DNA of 64,000 bases from Hydrangea macrophylla. Lineage: Eukaryota > Streptophyta > Magnoliopsida > Cornales > Hydrangeaceae. Made by a program: the position numbers and the translations under genes. The notes beneath the pieces were generated by a model that was given only the letters and a program-made list of their open reading frames with translations, was not told the origin of the DNA and ran no database searches. Within the stretch, counting starts at the first letter, position 1. Every line of letters begins with the position of its first letter. Positions 21,296-33,632 of the stretch are shown one piece after another. Location of the stretch: the NCBI GenBank assembly GCA_033977485.1, contig CM066989.1:96925887-96989886 (forward strand), in the 5' to 3' direction.

Positions 21296-21964
21296 GGTAT
21301 CTCATGTAGAATAAAACTATGTTAAAATGTGTATGAAGTTAACTATATTTATTAGAAATACCGTTCACACAAAGTCATTTCTCATAAATCTGGTGACTCA
21401 TTGATTAAATGTTCAATTATATCATATTAGTTTTTCTTGATCATTTCAACTTTTACTTTGTTGTTTTAGCTTATTCAAAGAAAAGGGGGGTTTGGGTCAA
21501 AGGAAAGGTAGTGCTGCTTGGGGGTGGCATTTCTAGATACAAGTGGTCCTTCTTACTCCCGGTTAGTATGAGTATGCCTGCGGGATGGCATTTTATGTGT
21601 TTTACTTGCTATTTAGGGTTGTAAACCTTAACGAGTACGCCTGCGGGGGTAGCATTTTATGTGTTCTTGCTTTCTCTCTATGTTTGAAGATTATACATGT
21701 ATTCTGTGATGACTTGACTCTCTATTTCATCTTCTTATTATGTGAACTTTTTTGTTGGTTGCCGAGTACTTTTTTTGTGTTGGCCACTCATCCATATCCA
21801 TCCATAACTACCCATTTGCCAAGTCTATTACACTATAAGAATAGACCCTCTCCGTGCACACTAATAATATGATATAACTAATCTTTTTTAACAAAATCTT
21901 TCACTTGTTCTTAATATAAAGAAGTTATAATATATATATATAGATAGATAATACCTCCCTTTCT
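21296..21964. other. Non-coding spacer
   Basis: It holds no recognised gene. GTATGCCTGCGGGATGGCATTTTATGTGTT near 21572, given here in part as CCTGCGGGATGGCATTTTAT, is repeated imperfectly about 63 bp later (CCTGCGGGGGTAGCATTTTA). Confidence 0.5.
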
Positions 21965-23140
21965 CTAATTGCTACTTGGACCTTCATCAATTGTGAAGCA
22001 TTCTTCAATATCAATCCATGCTCTATCATAAACTATACATGCATCTTCACTTTCGGTGATCCATTCATCATCTGATTCCATATTCGACAAACAAATTGGA
22101 TCATACAAATCCTCCCCTTTTTGTTGTCGTTGTGCATGTCTAAACTCAAGTTGAATTTTGTACTTTACAAATACCAAAGCATTCAACCGTTGTTACTCCA
22201 AACGGTTCCTTTTATTCTTAGAGTGGACATGCTCAAATGTGCTCCAATTTCTTTCACAACTGGTGGCACTACAAGTAAGGCTTAGCACCCGTATTGCTAG
22301 CCTTTGGAGCGCTTTGGACTCTTCCCCATAATTTTCCCACCACAAAGCTACAATTAGAAAGTATAGAAGAAATTAGATTTTTAAAAATGTTAATCGTTGT
22401 AACTTGTAACTTGTAAATTTATAAATAGAGATAACTGGGTTGTTTTTTGTCTCTTGTCACGGCCGCCATACTCATTCCAAACAAGCCATCAGCTCTCTTG
22501 AACTTCTCAAGTTGTGAATCAATTAGGACTCTTGTTTCCACATCGGGATACATTCTCTCAATGGTTCTAAACAACCCAATCTTTACTTCTAAATCCGCTT
22601 GAAAATTTTGAACATAATGAAACCTTAAATTCAAGTAAAGTGTAAGTTATCAAACAATTAGAAATTTATAAATAATAATAGATTCATATACTATATAAGT
22701 AACCAACATTAGAGCAACTTACTTTGGATTAAGATAGTATACCGCCGCATGAAGTGGTCGGTGGAGTTGTAAATTCCAACGTTCGTCAATGAAGCCCCAA
22801 ATGTGCTTATATCTCGACTCCACATTGTTCAAATTCTTCTTAATTTGTTCTTTTGCCCTATCCATAGCCTCATAAATATATCCCATTGCCGGGGTTGCAT
22901 CACCATCTACTAGTCCTAGAACTTTCACTAGCGGAAGCACACATTTCAAACAATATTTAATTACTTTCCAAAATCTTTGGTCCCCTAAAACATAGTGTGA
23001 TAGATTCACGGCATCATCATTTTTAGCATAAGAACTCTTAGCCCACTCTTCCGATGCAAACATAGACCGAAGAGGTAGTCTTGCTTCCATAATACTCTTC
23101 AAAGTAAGAAAACTCGTGGCAAATCTAGTCTTGATTTATC
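21965..23140 (-). pseudogene. hAT-family transposase, C-terminal half, pseudogene with introns
   Basis: Three exons can be drawn on the minus strand. Exon 1, about 23140-22723, runs RFATSFLTLKSIMEARLPLR to AAVYYLNPK. Exon 2, 22623-22436, runs FHYVQNFQADLE to RDKKQP. Exon 3, 22347-21965, runs LWWENYGEE, the conserved CSATSCERNWSTFEHVH dimerisation motif, then NALVFVKYKIQLE and EWITESEDA. The junctions have good signals: CCAAA|GTAAGT, TTTAAG|G, CCCA|GTTATC and TTGTAG|C. One in-frame TAA (22193-22195) follows NRLE, where relatives have Gln, implying CAA to TAA. The N-terminal half with BED zinc finger and first catalytic Asp is not found upstream. The product would join the domesticated or mobile hAT group, but this copy is broken. 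Confidence 0.85.
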
Positions 23141-23702
23141 TTACTTTATTTATTATGCTGACTTTTTAATTTATATGTAATATATAAGGTTATATTAGTG
23201 ACATGAGAACTAGGAAAGTGATAAACATCGATTAATTTAATACATGACTGGATGTTACAGATACTTGCAAGCCCAATCATGTTTTTCACAGTATCATGCC
23301 GCCTCTAGAATAAAATTATCACAGGAAAGGAGCCATTATAATGAAAAATAATAAAATCAAAGTTCAAACTTGGCATCATGGCTTGAAGTCCCTATAATAT
23401 GATTTCTAAAACTTGTTGATTAACCCAAAACCCAGTACGGCCAGCCATAAGGCACGCCAGATGGTATGTTGAAATCTTACACAAGCATTATTGTACTATA
23501 GTGATAAACTCAAGGAGAGATGAGCACTTTGGGTGATACTTTAACTAAGATAATCATAAGAGAGCTGATAAAAGTTTAACCAGGAAAGGCTTGACAAACC
23601 AAAGGGGACTGAGATAGTAGAAACCTCTTAAAAAATGATGATTTGGGTTTGGGGAGGGGGGGTGTGGTGTGAAGTGAAGACAAATCTAACTAGTGCATCA
23701 GT
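23141..23702. other. Non-coding spacer
   Basis: No gene, RNA or repeat is recognised in these roughly 560 bp. Confidence 0.5.
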
Positions 23703-24029
23703 GGCTTTGTTTGGTTCATGGATTCAGTTAGGGAAAACAAAGGAAAACATAGAGGAAAATATTTTCCTGTGTTTGGTTAATAAGGAAAACGATGAGGAAA
23801 ATAGGAAAGAAAAGAAAATACGTCGAGAAATAAATTAGACATTTTGAATATTGCGAGTCATTTCCCTTCCTTTATTCATATATTATAGTTATATTTTAGA
23901 ACTCTAAAATATGTAATGTTATTTAAGCATGATGGAAAACACAATAGAAAACATGAGAGAATTAGTTTTCCTTCCTATTTTCCATTCCCTTTTCTTTTCC
24001 CTCATAAAATCCATGAACCAAACAGAGCC
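23703..24029. mobile_element. MITE-like element, 327 bp, GGCTYTGTTTGGTTCATG termini
   Basis: The left end GGCTTTGTTTGGTTCATGGA and the right end TCCATGAACCAAACAGAGCC are inverted copies with one mismatch. Inner parts are also partly complementary (GAAAACAAAGGAAAACAT with the distal TTTTCCATTCCCTTTTC). A GTTTGGTT terminus is common in plant PIF/Harbinger- or hAT-related MITEs. I could not fix a target duplication. Single related ends occur near 24290 (AACCAAACGGAGCC) and 26240. Confidence 0.65.
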
Positions 24030-24310
24030 TTCATGGTACATATCTGCTAATTAGTGCATATTTTATTCGAAGTCTTGATGCTTAAACTTTAAGGCTCATA
24101 AATGTGAGGTTCTAAAACAAGTTAAAGGATTCTAAGTTGAAGGTAATCACCAGCTTTCAGAACAGTATTAAGCATTGAGCCAAGTGGGTTCACAAACTTT
24201 TGTGTAGTCATTAAAAAGCTAAGCTTTATTCAATCAAATGCTACTTTGTAGAGTAGTATCTACAAGTACCTAGAACACCTAATTCGCAAACCAAACGGAG
24301 CCAAAAAGAT

Positions 24311-26159
24311 TAATTAAACAATAAAACTTGCTTTGTCTCGTTGAAGTCTTGAGAGATGTGGACGCATAGAGGTCCCTAAACTCGAGCCTCCCCAAGCTTC
24401 TTGCAACTTTCTCTCCCTCGCTTTTTTGCGAGTTACTGAATGTCTGATCTCATTGTCAGGCTGAGCATCATCCATTTTTTTCCCTCTCAAGTCTTGACTT
24501 ATGTTTGACCAAAATCTGGTCCAAACCACTTTCGCTATTCTCCAACTGTGTTTTTGTGTCCCTCCTTTTATTCACCTTCACCACTTCACCATTCATACCA
24601 AGTCCCATTTTCTCTCTCTCTCAAGCCTTGACACGTGCTTTACTAAAACTCTATCCAAACTTTCACTCTCTGATACATTAGTTCCTCAAAGATGATTCTT
24701 TTGACACCGATTACTTTTGTAATCTCTTTCGGTTGATAATGCTTGAATTTTCTCCCTTTCCAAATGGTGAACTGGCTGGACCAAAATCTTGTCCAGGCTA
24801 TTTTCTGTTTCTTTTGGCACCTCTGAATTCTCTTGTTCAATCTAAATTGAAGATTCATCAGAACAATCTGTAGCGGCATTTGAATAGGCAAAGTCTATGT
24901 AATTTTTTTGTTCAAATCAATATTTTCTTTCCCCGCTTGGTCACTATCAGAATTTGGTGAATTTGCACTTTCATCCGATTGTGTGATTGGCACAGTTGAA
25001 GAGGCTTTCTTATTCAAATCCACCCTTTTTCCTTGAATGGACTCGATTTTTCTTTCGTTCTTTGCTTCCATGACCTCTCTTTCGAGTTTTGAGACATGTC
25101 TCACCATAAACTTGTACAAGCTAGAAACTTCTACAAGATCTTGTTTTCCGTGATGAACTTCCTCTTTCTGCACTCTCTTCATTTCAAATGAATTTCCGAC
25201 TATTGTTTTCGCCTCTTCAATCTCCTTCTCAAGCTTTGAAGAATGCTTCATGAGAATACTCCCCAAGTCCGGAATAGTCTCGGTCGAGCTCATGCCATTT
25301 TCCAAATTTACCCTTTCATTCTCTTTCTCCTCCCAATTTTCTTCCTTATCCTCATTGCTTCTTCTATCCTTGGCTTCTTGCACCTCTTTTTCAAGTTTTG
25401 TCAAGTGCTTGACCAGAAACTTGTCTAAGCTAGGAAGTTTTGCCTTGACTTGCTTCCGTTTCATCTTCCCATCTGTGTAGTTACTGAAGTACCCCACGCT
25501 AGATTTCCTATTAAGAGTTGTTGCCGAGGTACAACCAATAGAAGCAGAGCCCAAGTCACGCTACTTAGTATTTTCTACTTTAGCTAGTGCAGCATTTAAA
25601 CCACAAGTTGCAACTATAGTGGCTAAAGAAGCAAGCTCATCATCTTGCAAATGTCTAAGCCTTTTGAGCATCATATCCATAAGCTTTGTCATTTTAAACT
25701 TCTCAGAAATTTGCCACTTCTTGTATTTCCTTTGTCTCAGTTCTTGAGAGCTCAAAACAAATCTTTTGAAGTCCTAGTTCGTGATTTGTCTCTCTATCCG
25801 ATTAACATTCAGAAGAGAACTCCAATAATTCTCGACTATTTTTTGGATTCTGGCTGATTTTTCGTAGAAGTTCTTTAAATTCATCTTTGTTAATAGACGA
25901 ACAATTCACAAGCCTAATGAGTGCAGTATTGACGACTGTAGCTACTTGTTTATCCAGCTCGAATGCAGTTTCAAAAGATGTCATGACAGTGTGAGTAGTA
26001 GATCCTCCATTAGCAAAAAAATGTTTCTATTTCGTAATGCTTCTAAGACCAATCTCGTATATCGTACATGATCACTCCAATTGCTTTTGCAGCTTCAAAA
26101 GCTTCTGCGGCATCTTTTTTCACTTCCAACAGCAAATTTTTTGCCTCTTTGTTTGAATC
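24311..26159 (-). pseudogene. Decayed host-type gene: coiled-coil protein with six SLDKxLVKH repeats
   Basis: Read on the minus strand, coding stretches run from 26159 to 24311. They begin after a good acceptor (TTGTTGTGCAG|GATTC) with SNKEAKNLLLEVKKDAAEAF. Then come MTSFETAFELDKQVATVVNT (25984) and a conserved-looking segment, DELASLATIVATCGLNAALA (about 25660-25590). Six repeats of the form SLDK-hLVKH-xSxLERE follow: PSLDKFLVKHLTKLEKE, PDLGSILMKHSSKLEKE, SSLYKFMVRHVSKLERE, NSLDKILVQPVHHLERE, ESLDRVLVKHVSRLERE and SGLDQILVKHKSRLERE. The end is AWGGSSLGTSMRPHLSRLQ. Stops (TAG near 25561, others near 24845 and 24688) and frame changes near 24895 and 24485 break it. It resembles an uncharacterised plant coiled-coil family annotated loosely as myosin-like; I cannot name it. 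Retained splice sites argue against a processed copy. Confidence 0.7.
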
Positions 26160-26630
26160 CTGCACAACAAAGATGGAGTTTTGGAGAAATATAATCAAAC
26201 TATGTTAATCATGTTCAACCTGAATGAGTACACTTGGGCATTGTTTGGTTTAAGGAGATAGAGAGGAAAGTATAAGAAACTATTGAGAAAAGCACTTTTT
26301 CTATCATCTAGTTAAATAATGAAAACTAAGTAAAATAGGAAGGAGGGAAATAGGGTGAAAAATAAAGTAAAATTATTGGATTTTGTGAGCCACTTAAGTT
26401 TCTACTTTCTTGTGTATCTCTATACCAACTCCGACCCGTTGCCATCCCTACATATGTGTCCTAACCCATATAGATAGGGTAGGCATTGACTTGATCATAC
26501 ACGCTTTTTGTATCAACTTGACAAGAAGTTATATATAAAATATACTCTTTTGAATGTTGTCGTCATTTAAATTGCTTCATAGTACTGCTTCATGCATGTT
26601 TCTCATTCTACGATCACTATCATGCATAGA
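26160..26630. other. Non-coding spacer at the truncated 5' side of element A
   Basis: It begins as the likely intron upstream of the coiled-coil pseudogene. GGGCATTGTTTGGTTTAAGG near 26236 resembles a MITE end. No LTR and no TGGTATCAGAGC primer site is present before the gag ATG at 26631, so element A has lost its 5' end. Confidence 0.55.
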
Positions 26631-29600
26631 ATGGCTGGAAGACCAAGGAGGAACAAGAATTTGATTGAGAGAGCACCTGAGGCTACCGATCCTACAAGGA
26701 TGTTTGAAGCATTTGTCAGACGCTTAGAAAGAATCAGTAATACGAACGACAACCAACGAGGCCATCAGACTGGAGATAAGCTATTGGAGAGATTCCGTGC
26801 ACTAAGGCCCGAGCAGTTTGCGGGTACCGCAGAACCATGGTAAGTAGAACAGTGGTTAATATAGATAAACCATATGTTCAAAGCTGTCCAGTGCAATGAG
26901 ATGGACAAGAGGAGGTTAGCTACTTTCCAATTGACTGATGTCGCCACAGATTGTTGGGATTCAGTCACAGCTACTATCGGGAATGAAGCTGCCACGAGAA
27001 TGACATGGACTAAATTTAATGGAAGGTTTCTGGAAAAGTACTTCCCGGCTACGGAGAGGCACAGAAGAGAGAAGGAGTTCATGGATTTAACGCAAGGAAC
27101 CAAGTCGGTGCAAGAGTACACCACACAGTTCGAGAGATTGTCTCGGTTCGCCCCTCACATGGTTCATACAGAGGAAAAGAGGATCCGTAAGTACAATCAA
27201 GGGCTGACACCGTAAATTCGCCGCCTAACTCTCGGTCACCTAGATAAGTCGTTTGAGGGATTGGTTGGCTTGGCTACTGATCTAGAAGAGGACGCTCGAG
27301 TGAACCGTAAACAATTCGAATTCCAGCCCCCTCAAAGGGGTAATTTTGGAAATATACCACCAATGAATCGTACCCAAGGGTAGAAGAGGAATTTTGACAG
27401 GAGCAAGAAGACCCAAGCTATCACCTATCAGACTCAACCTCAAATTGATGAAGGAAGTAGCACTGGGAAATGTTTCAACTGTGGCAACCCCGGTCATTTG
27501 GCTCGAGATTGCAAGGCACCAAGGCGTGCTGCTCAGTAAGGCATAGTCTGCTACAATTGTGGTGAACCAGATCACATCAGCAAGTTCTGTACTACTCCTA
27601 AGCAGGTGACGTATGGTCAACAGAATCAGACTCGCTTGAATGCTGTTATCCCAGATGCTGATGGATATGACGGAACTATTTATGAAGAAGGAGATTATGG
27701 AAAAGCTCAACCTGATCAGCAAGCAGTGGAAGGCACTTTGACTTTGTTTAACTCCCAAGTTAAAATTTTATTTGATACGGGTGCTGCTCTTTCGTTCATA
27801 TATATTAATACAATTCAAAGATTGGGTATCTTACCTCATCGTTTAGAGAAATCTTTGAGGGCTACCTCACCATTAGGAGCTGCAGTCAGATTAGGACATG
27901 TGTGCAAGGATTTTCCTTTACGGCTAGGAGACTGTGAAATCCCTGCAAGGCTAATTGTCCTATCAATGAAAGAGTTTGACATAATCCTAGGAATAGATTG
28001 GCTCTCTCAGAATCAAGCGAAGCTGGATTGTGCGAGGAAGAGAATCACATTCCTTGACAACGAGAATCAACCCTTTGATTTTTAATGTAACCCTTCGGGA
28101 GATATGTTCCTTACCAGATGTTTGGCAAACATCGAAGTCGTCAGTACAGAAGGGACAGCATTGTCTATACCTGTAGTCAAGGACTTCGAGGAAGTATTTT
28201 AAGATGTTTCTGGTTAGCCACCCAAGAGAAGTATAGAGTTCTGTATTGAGCTTATATCAGGTACTATACCGATCACTAAGGTTCCCTACAGAATTGCCCC
28301 CACCGAACTATTAGAATTGAAGGAACAAGTTCAAGAGCTCGAGAACCTAGGTTTTGTACGTCCAAGTACATCGCCTTGGGGAGCACCGGTGTTATTTATG
28401 AAGAAGAAGGATGGGACGCTCAGGTTGTGTATCAATTACAGAGAACTGAACCGCATGACTATTAAGAACAAGTATCCCTTGCCTCGGATCGATGACTTAT
28501 TTGATCAACTATAAGGAGCTACGACATTTTCCAAAATAGATCTAAGGTCGGGATATCATCAGTTGAGGGTACGGAAGGAAGACATACCTAAGACTGCATT
28601 AAAAACCCGACATGGTCACTATGAATTTTTGGTAATGCCGTTTGGGATGACGAATGCCCCGGCAGTGTTTATGGATCTGATGAACAGAGTGTTCAAGCCT
28701 TATTTGGATCAGTTTGTCATCGTCTTTATAGATGATATTTTGATCTATTCTAAGTTGGGAGAAGAACACGAACAACATCTACGAATTGCAATGCAGACGC
28801 TTAAGGACCACCACTTCTATGCCAAGTTTAGTAAGTGTGAGTTTTGGTTGCAAGAAGTAAAATTTTTGGGACACAAGATGTCATCTCAAGGAATTTCTGT
28901 GGATTCGTCCAAGACCGATGCTGTGTCAAACTGGGTTAGGCCGAGCAACCCTACAGAGGTTAGGAGTTTTCTAGGACTCGTAGGCTATTACATGAGATTT
29001 GTTGAAGGGTTTTCAAAAATAGCTGCACCATTAACTGGGTTGACGAAGAAGAATTAGAAGTTTGACTGGACAGAGAAGCATGAGCGCGCCTTTCTAGAGT
29101 TAAAAGAGAGACTTACTACCACGCCGGTACTATCTACACCCAAGCCTGATGAGAAGTTCACTATCTTCAGTGACGTGTCATATCAAGGATTGTGATGTGT
29201 ACTTATGCAAGATGGTAGAGTTATTGCCTATGGATCTAGACAGCTGAAGCCAAACGAGTTGAACTACCTCATTCATGATTTGGAATTGGCAGCAGTAGTA
29301 TTTGTATTTAAGATTTGGAGACACTATCTATACGGTGAGAAGTTTGATTTATTCTTCGATCACAAGAGTCTGAAATATTTGTTCACCTAGAAAGAGTTGA
29401 ACATGAGGCAACGCGGATGGATGGAGCTGATCAAAGATTACGACTTCACGTTAAAGCACTAACCTGGTAAAGCTAATGTGGTCGCTGATGCTTTGAGTCA
29501 GAAGAATCGTGAGACGATCGCCTCCTTAATGGTTAGAGAATGGCGAGCATTGGAGACGTTAGCGGAGTTCGATGTACAGAGTGCTGAACAACTTTTCGGA

Positions 29601-30757
29601 TGTCTTATCCTATAGCCTGTTCTTATCAACTGCATTATTGGAGCTCAGAAAGAAGATGGGAAGTTTCAAGCATGGTTTGCGAAGATGTCAGAGAAAGATC
29701 CGACAGAATGGAAGGTAGGAATTGATGGAGGATATCGGTGCAGAGATAGATTATGTGTGCCAGGTGATGAAGAGCTAAGAAAGGATATCTAGGAAGAAGT
29801 ACATAAGTCAAGATATGCAGTTCGCCCAGGAGGAACAAAAATGTACAAGGATTTGAAGAGAAATTTTTGGTGGGAAGGTATGAAGAAGGATGTGGCCGAA
29901 TTTGTATCCAAGTGTTTGACGTATCAACAAGTCAAAGCCGAACACCAGAAGCCCCTGGGATTGTTACAACCCTTATCTGTTTCAGGTTGGAAGTGGGAGC
30001 ACATTACCATAGATTTTGTAGTGGGATTGCCTCGATTACAGCAGAATCATGATGCTATCTAGGTAATTGTTAATCGATTGACTAAGTCGGCTCATTTCAT
30101 TGCTTATATTATGACATACCCGGTAGAAAAGATGAGCCGGATATACATACAATAAGTTGTGAAACTTCACGGAGCGCCTGTGTCAATTGTGTTAGACCGC
30201 AATACACGTTTCACTTCCGGATTCTGGGAAAGTCTGCAATAAGCTATGGGAACCTCGCTCAAGATAAGTACTACCTTTCACCCTCAGACAGATGGGCAGA
30301 TCGAGCGTGTTAATCAGATCATGGAGCATATGCTTAGGGCTTATGTTATCGATTTTGAAGAATCTTGGGAGATACAATTACCTTTGATTGAATTTGCCTA
30401 TAACAACAGCTATCACACGAGTATCGGGATGGCTCCATTCGAAGCATTGTATGGAAGACCATGTCATTCTCCGTTGTGATGGGCAGAGGTCGGGAACATA
30501 GAGTTGTTAGGACCAGATTTGATTAGAGAAGCCAACGAGAAGATTTCTTTGGTCAAGGAAAGGATGAGAACCGCTCAGAGCAGGTACAAGAGTTATGCCG
30601 ATCGACGCCGAAAAGATTTGGAGTTCAGTGTCGGAGATCACGTACTTCTTAAGGTTTCACCAACCCGAGGAATGGTATGTTTTAGTCTTAAGAGAGGGAA
30701 GTTAGCTCCGCGTTTCATTAGAGCGTTCGAGATTTTGGAACGTGTCGGGAAAGTGCC
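26631..30757 (+). pseudogene. Tekay/Del-like gypsy element A: gag-pol, 5' portion
   Basis: Gag starts MAGRPRRNKNLIER (26631). The capsid region is RRLATFQLTDVATDCWD, with two CCHC knuckles ([28 protein letters not shown]) at about 27470-27600. Protease is LFDTGAALSFI (about 27770). Reverse transcriptase runs about 28300-28900 with [11 protein letters not shown], and RNase H about 29150-29490. Integrase has the zinc region near 29780-29960, LDRNTRF, and QTDGQIERVNQ as the DDE glutamate. Many in-frame stops are present (for example near 27213, 28083, 28513, 29055, 29388, 30060, 30240 and 30477), mostly where relatives have Gln or Trp. The frame is cut at LERVGKV by element B and resumes at 45949. 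It is non-functional. Confidence 0.92.
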
Positions 30758-31410
30758 TGTCACGCCCCGGCGTAGCCAAAATATGGAAAATTTTGAAAAT
30801 TTTCATCTTGGACCCTGAGGCGCGTGACTGGTTGCAGTGCCAAATTGTCCATGACCAAAATAATAATAACTAAACGATATAATAAAAGGATAACACCATC
30901 ATTATAAATACATCAGAGTCTTATGGCTCTTGGCCTTACAAAACTAATACGAAAAATATGCTAAGTCTTCTGGTTATAATAAAAACATTTACAGAGGATA
31001 ACTGCTAGTCTTCTCCCTAACTAGCATAACCATAGCCATCTTGAGTGTAATCTTCTTCAATGTTTCCTTCTTGCGTAGCTTCATAACTTGGGTACTCTTT
31101 ACCTGGACAAGCTGGACATGGGAATGTCCAGCGACATGAACGTCGTCAGCTTATGAAAGCTGAGTGAGTAAGCTAAATCAAATGGAATGTATATAGTAAA
31201 ACACAACAAAGATAGCATTATTACTTTTTAACATGTCTTTTAAGATCTTTGCGTTCTTACCATGGGGCTATAATTACCAATACACCTAACCACGTATTCG
31301 TAAAGAAAATGTCCAACTGAGAAAACTCGTCTCGACATTCTTAACGTCACTATCATTCATTTCTAACATCCGACGTCATTTATAAACCCAAAGTATCTCT
31401 TGCTAACCAA

Positions 31411-31505
31411 ACCATCTTTCATCAACCAAAACATCTTTCATCAACCAAAGCATCTTGCATCAACCAAAAACATCTCTCATCAACCAAAACATCTTTCATC
31501 AACCA
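31411..31505. repeat. Short CATCTTTCATCAACCAAA tandem repeat in LTR B
   Basis: Five to six copies of an 18-19-bp unit (CATCTTTCATCAACCAAAA with small variants) lead into the 92-bp array. The same block is at about 43066-43156 in the other LTR. Confidence 0.85.
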
Positions 31506-32428
31506 CTTCATCACGAAGAACCGAAGTGTTAAGGAGTGCAAGAACATCCATTTCGTCACGAAGAACCGAAAGGAGTCTTCACTCAAAGAATCACCGCTTC
31601 GTCACGAAGAACCGAAAGCTTTACGGAGTACAAGAACATCCATTTCGTCACGAAGAACCGAAAGGAGTCTTTACTCAAAGAATCACCGCTTCATCACGAA
31701 GAACCAAAAGTGTTACGGAGTACAAGAACAACCATTTCGTCACGAAGAACCGAAAGGAGTCTTTACTTAAAGAATCACCGCTTCGTCACGAAGAACCGAA
31801 AGCGTTACGGAGTACAAAAACATCCATTTTGTCACGAAGAACCGAAAGGAGTCTTTACTCAAAGAATCACCGCTTCGTCACGAAGAACCGAAAGCGTTAC
31901 GGAGTACAAGAACATCCATTTCGTCATTAAGAACCGAAGGAGTCTTTACTCAGAGAATCACCGCTTCGTCACGAAGAACCGAAAGCGTTACGGAGTACAA
32001 GAACATCCATTTCGTTATAAAGAACCGAAAGAAGTCTTTTCTCAACGAATCACCGCTTCATCACGAAGAACCGAAAGCGTTACGGAGTACAAGAACATCC
32101 ATTTCGTCACAAAGAACCGAAAGGAGTCTTTACTCAAAGAATCACCGCTTCGTCACGAAGAACCGAAAGCGTTACGGAGTACAAGAACATCCATTTCGTT
32201 ACGAAGAACCGAAAGGAGTCTTTACTCAAAAAATCACCGCTTCGTCACGAAGAACCGAAAGCGTTACGGAGTACAAGAACATCCATATCGTCACAAAGAA
32301 CCGAAAGGAGTCTTTACTCAAAGAATCACCGCTTCATCACGAAGAACCAAAAGCGTTACGGATTATAAGAACATCCATTTCGTCACGAAGAACCGAAAGG
32401 AGTCTTCACTCAAAGAATCACCGCTTCA
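31506..32428. repeat. 92-bp tandem array in 3' LTR B (dimer of 46-bp units)
   Basis: About ten units repeat every 92 bp (TTACGGAG at 31621, 31713, 31805, 31897 and on). Each contains two 46-bp halves that start TTCGTCACGAAGAACCGAAAG, quoted in part as TTCGTCACGAAGAACCG, then diverge (GAGTCTTTACTC.. or CGTTACGGAGTAC..). TTCGTCACGAA is a perfect inverted repeat around one C. Long plus-strand ORFs here (31400-31930, 31536-32465) exist because the unit lacks plus-strand stops in all frames; they are not genes. Confidence 0.95.
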
Positions 32429-33059
32429 GAACTCAACAACACATCCCTTTTTCTTAGTATCCTGATCTCCGCTGCCCAGATTACCTATCCGACAATTATC
32501 CTTATCATAATCTGCTTCTAACATAGCACAACCGACCCTTACATTTTCCCGACCGCGCATTCGTCACTCATTTCAAAATTTAGTTCATTAAAGGACTTCC
32601 GAATATACTTTCGAAGTTACGTTTATACATCCGTCATCCTATTTTATGTCGTAATATGCTTACATTTGAAACCTATCCAATCACGATCAGTGCAATAATC
32701 GTGCCGTACAACATACTCATAGCTTGGGTATGAATTCTCTATGGTCATCACACTATATTCATAACAACGGAAACCTAGCGTGTAGCTCGTGGATCTATAA
32801 CATGGATTTGATATCAATAACCATATAAATGAAACCCTTAACATACTCATATACGCGATAGCACTACCATAGCACAAGATATCCATAACCACATAGGTAC
32901 CGGAAAGCAAGCATCATTAATAAACTCATCATACAAGTAGTTATACAATCTGCCAGAGTTTAATTTATTATGTCGACTGAATTGATATGATTTATTTGGG
33001 CATGATAAATTGATTTGTAGATCAAACTCAAAACTAGAACATTGTAGATAATTGGATTT

Positions 33060-33560
33060 GCTTCATGTACAAAAACATCTAGCTTCAATTGCATTTTTGA
33101 GCTGCTCAAAATATTTATTTTACTTAGACATTTCTATATTTTCATACTGCTCTGTCCCAGATTTATAGTACTGGATTGCATGTGCATTTCACCTATCAAG
33201 GAGTCATTTTTAGTCCAAGCTATAGAAGAGTTATTTGTAGATAAATGAGTTACCTTTCTCCACAAATAAACCTAGCTTAATTTAGATTTTGGAGCTGCTT
33301 AAACACTCATTTTACTAAACTACATTCTGGTGGAGGTTTCTATTTTTCAGATTTAAAGTACTTCGTTGCATGTACATTTCACCTATGAAGAAGTGATTTT
33401 CAGACTGAGCTATAGAAGAGTTGTTTGTAGATAAATGTGTTGCCTTTCTCCACAAAAAAACCTAGCCTCATTTCCAATTTTGAACTGCTCGAAATGTGTT
33501 TTTTACTAAACAACATTCTGCTGGAAGTTTCTGCTTCCCAGATTTGAAAATTTATCTTGC
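33060..33560. repeat. Degenerate ~190-bp triplicated block in LTR B
   Basis: Three diverged copies share CTAGCTT/CTAGCCTCA, GAGCTGCT, GCATGTNCATTTCACCTAT and GCTATAGAAGAGTTNTTTGT (second and third near 33219 and 33409). The block is repeated at about 44700-45210 in the other LTR. Confidence 0.75.
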
Positions 33561-33632
33561 ATGGCATGGATCTCTCAAACTATCAACATCAAGCACTTAA
33601 TAAACATTACTACATACTATATAGGTTCTATA

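Noticed and set aside
31506..32428. Regular 21-bp sequence alternating with 25-bp 'spacers', superficially CRISPR-like
   Set aside because: The spacers are only two alternating sequences repeated throughout, inside a plant LTR. It is a 92-bp satellite.
31400..32465. Long plus-strand ORFs with repeated RKESLLKESPLRHEEPKA-type peptides, as if a repeat protein gene
   Set aside because: They are translations of the 92-bp LTR tandem array, which has no plus-strand stops in any frame. The frame changes every unit and the strand is antisense to element B.
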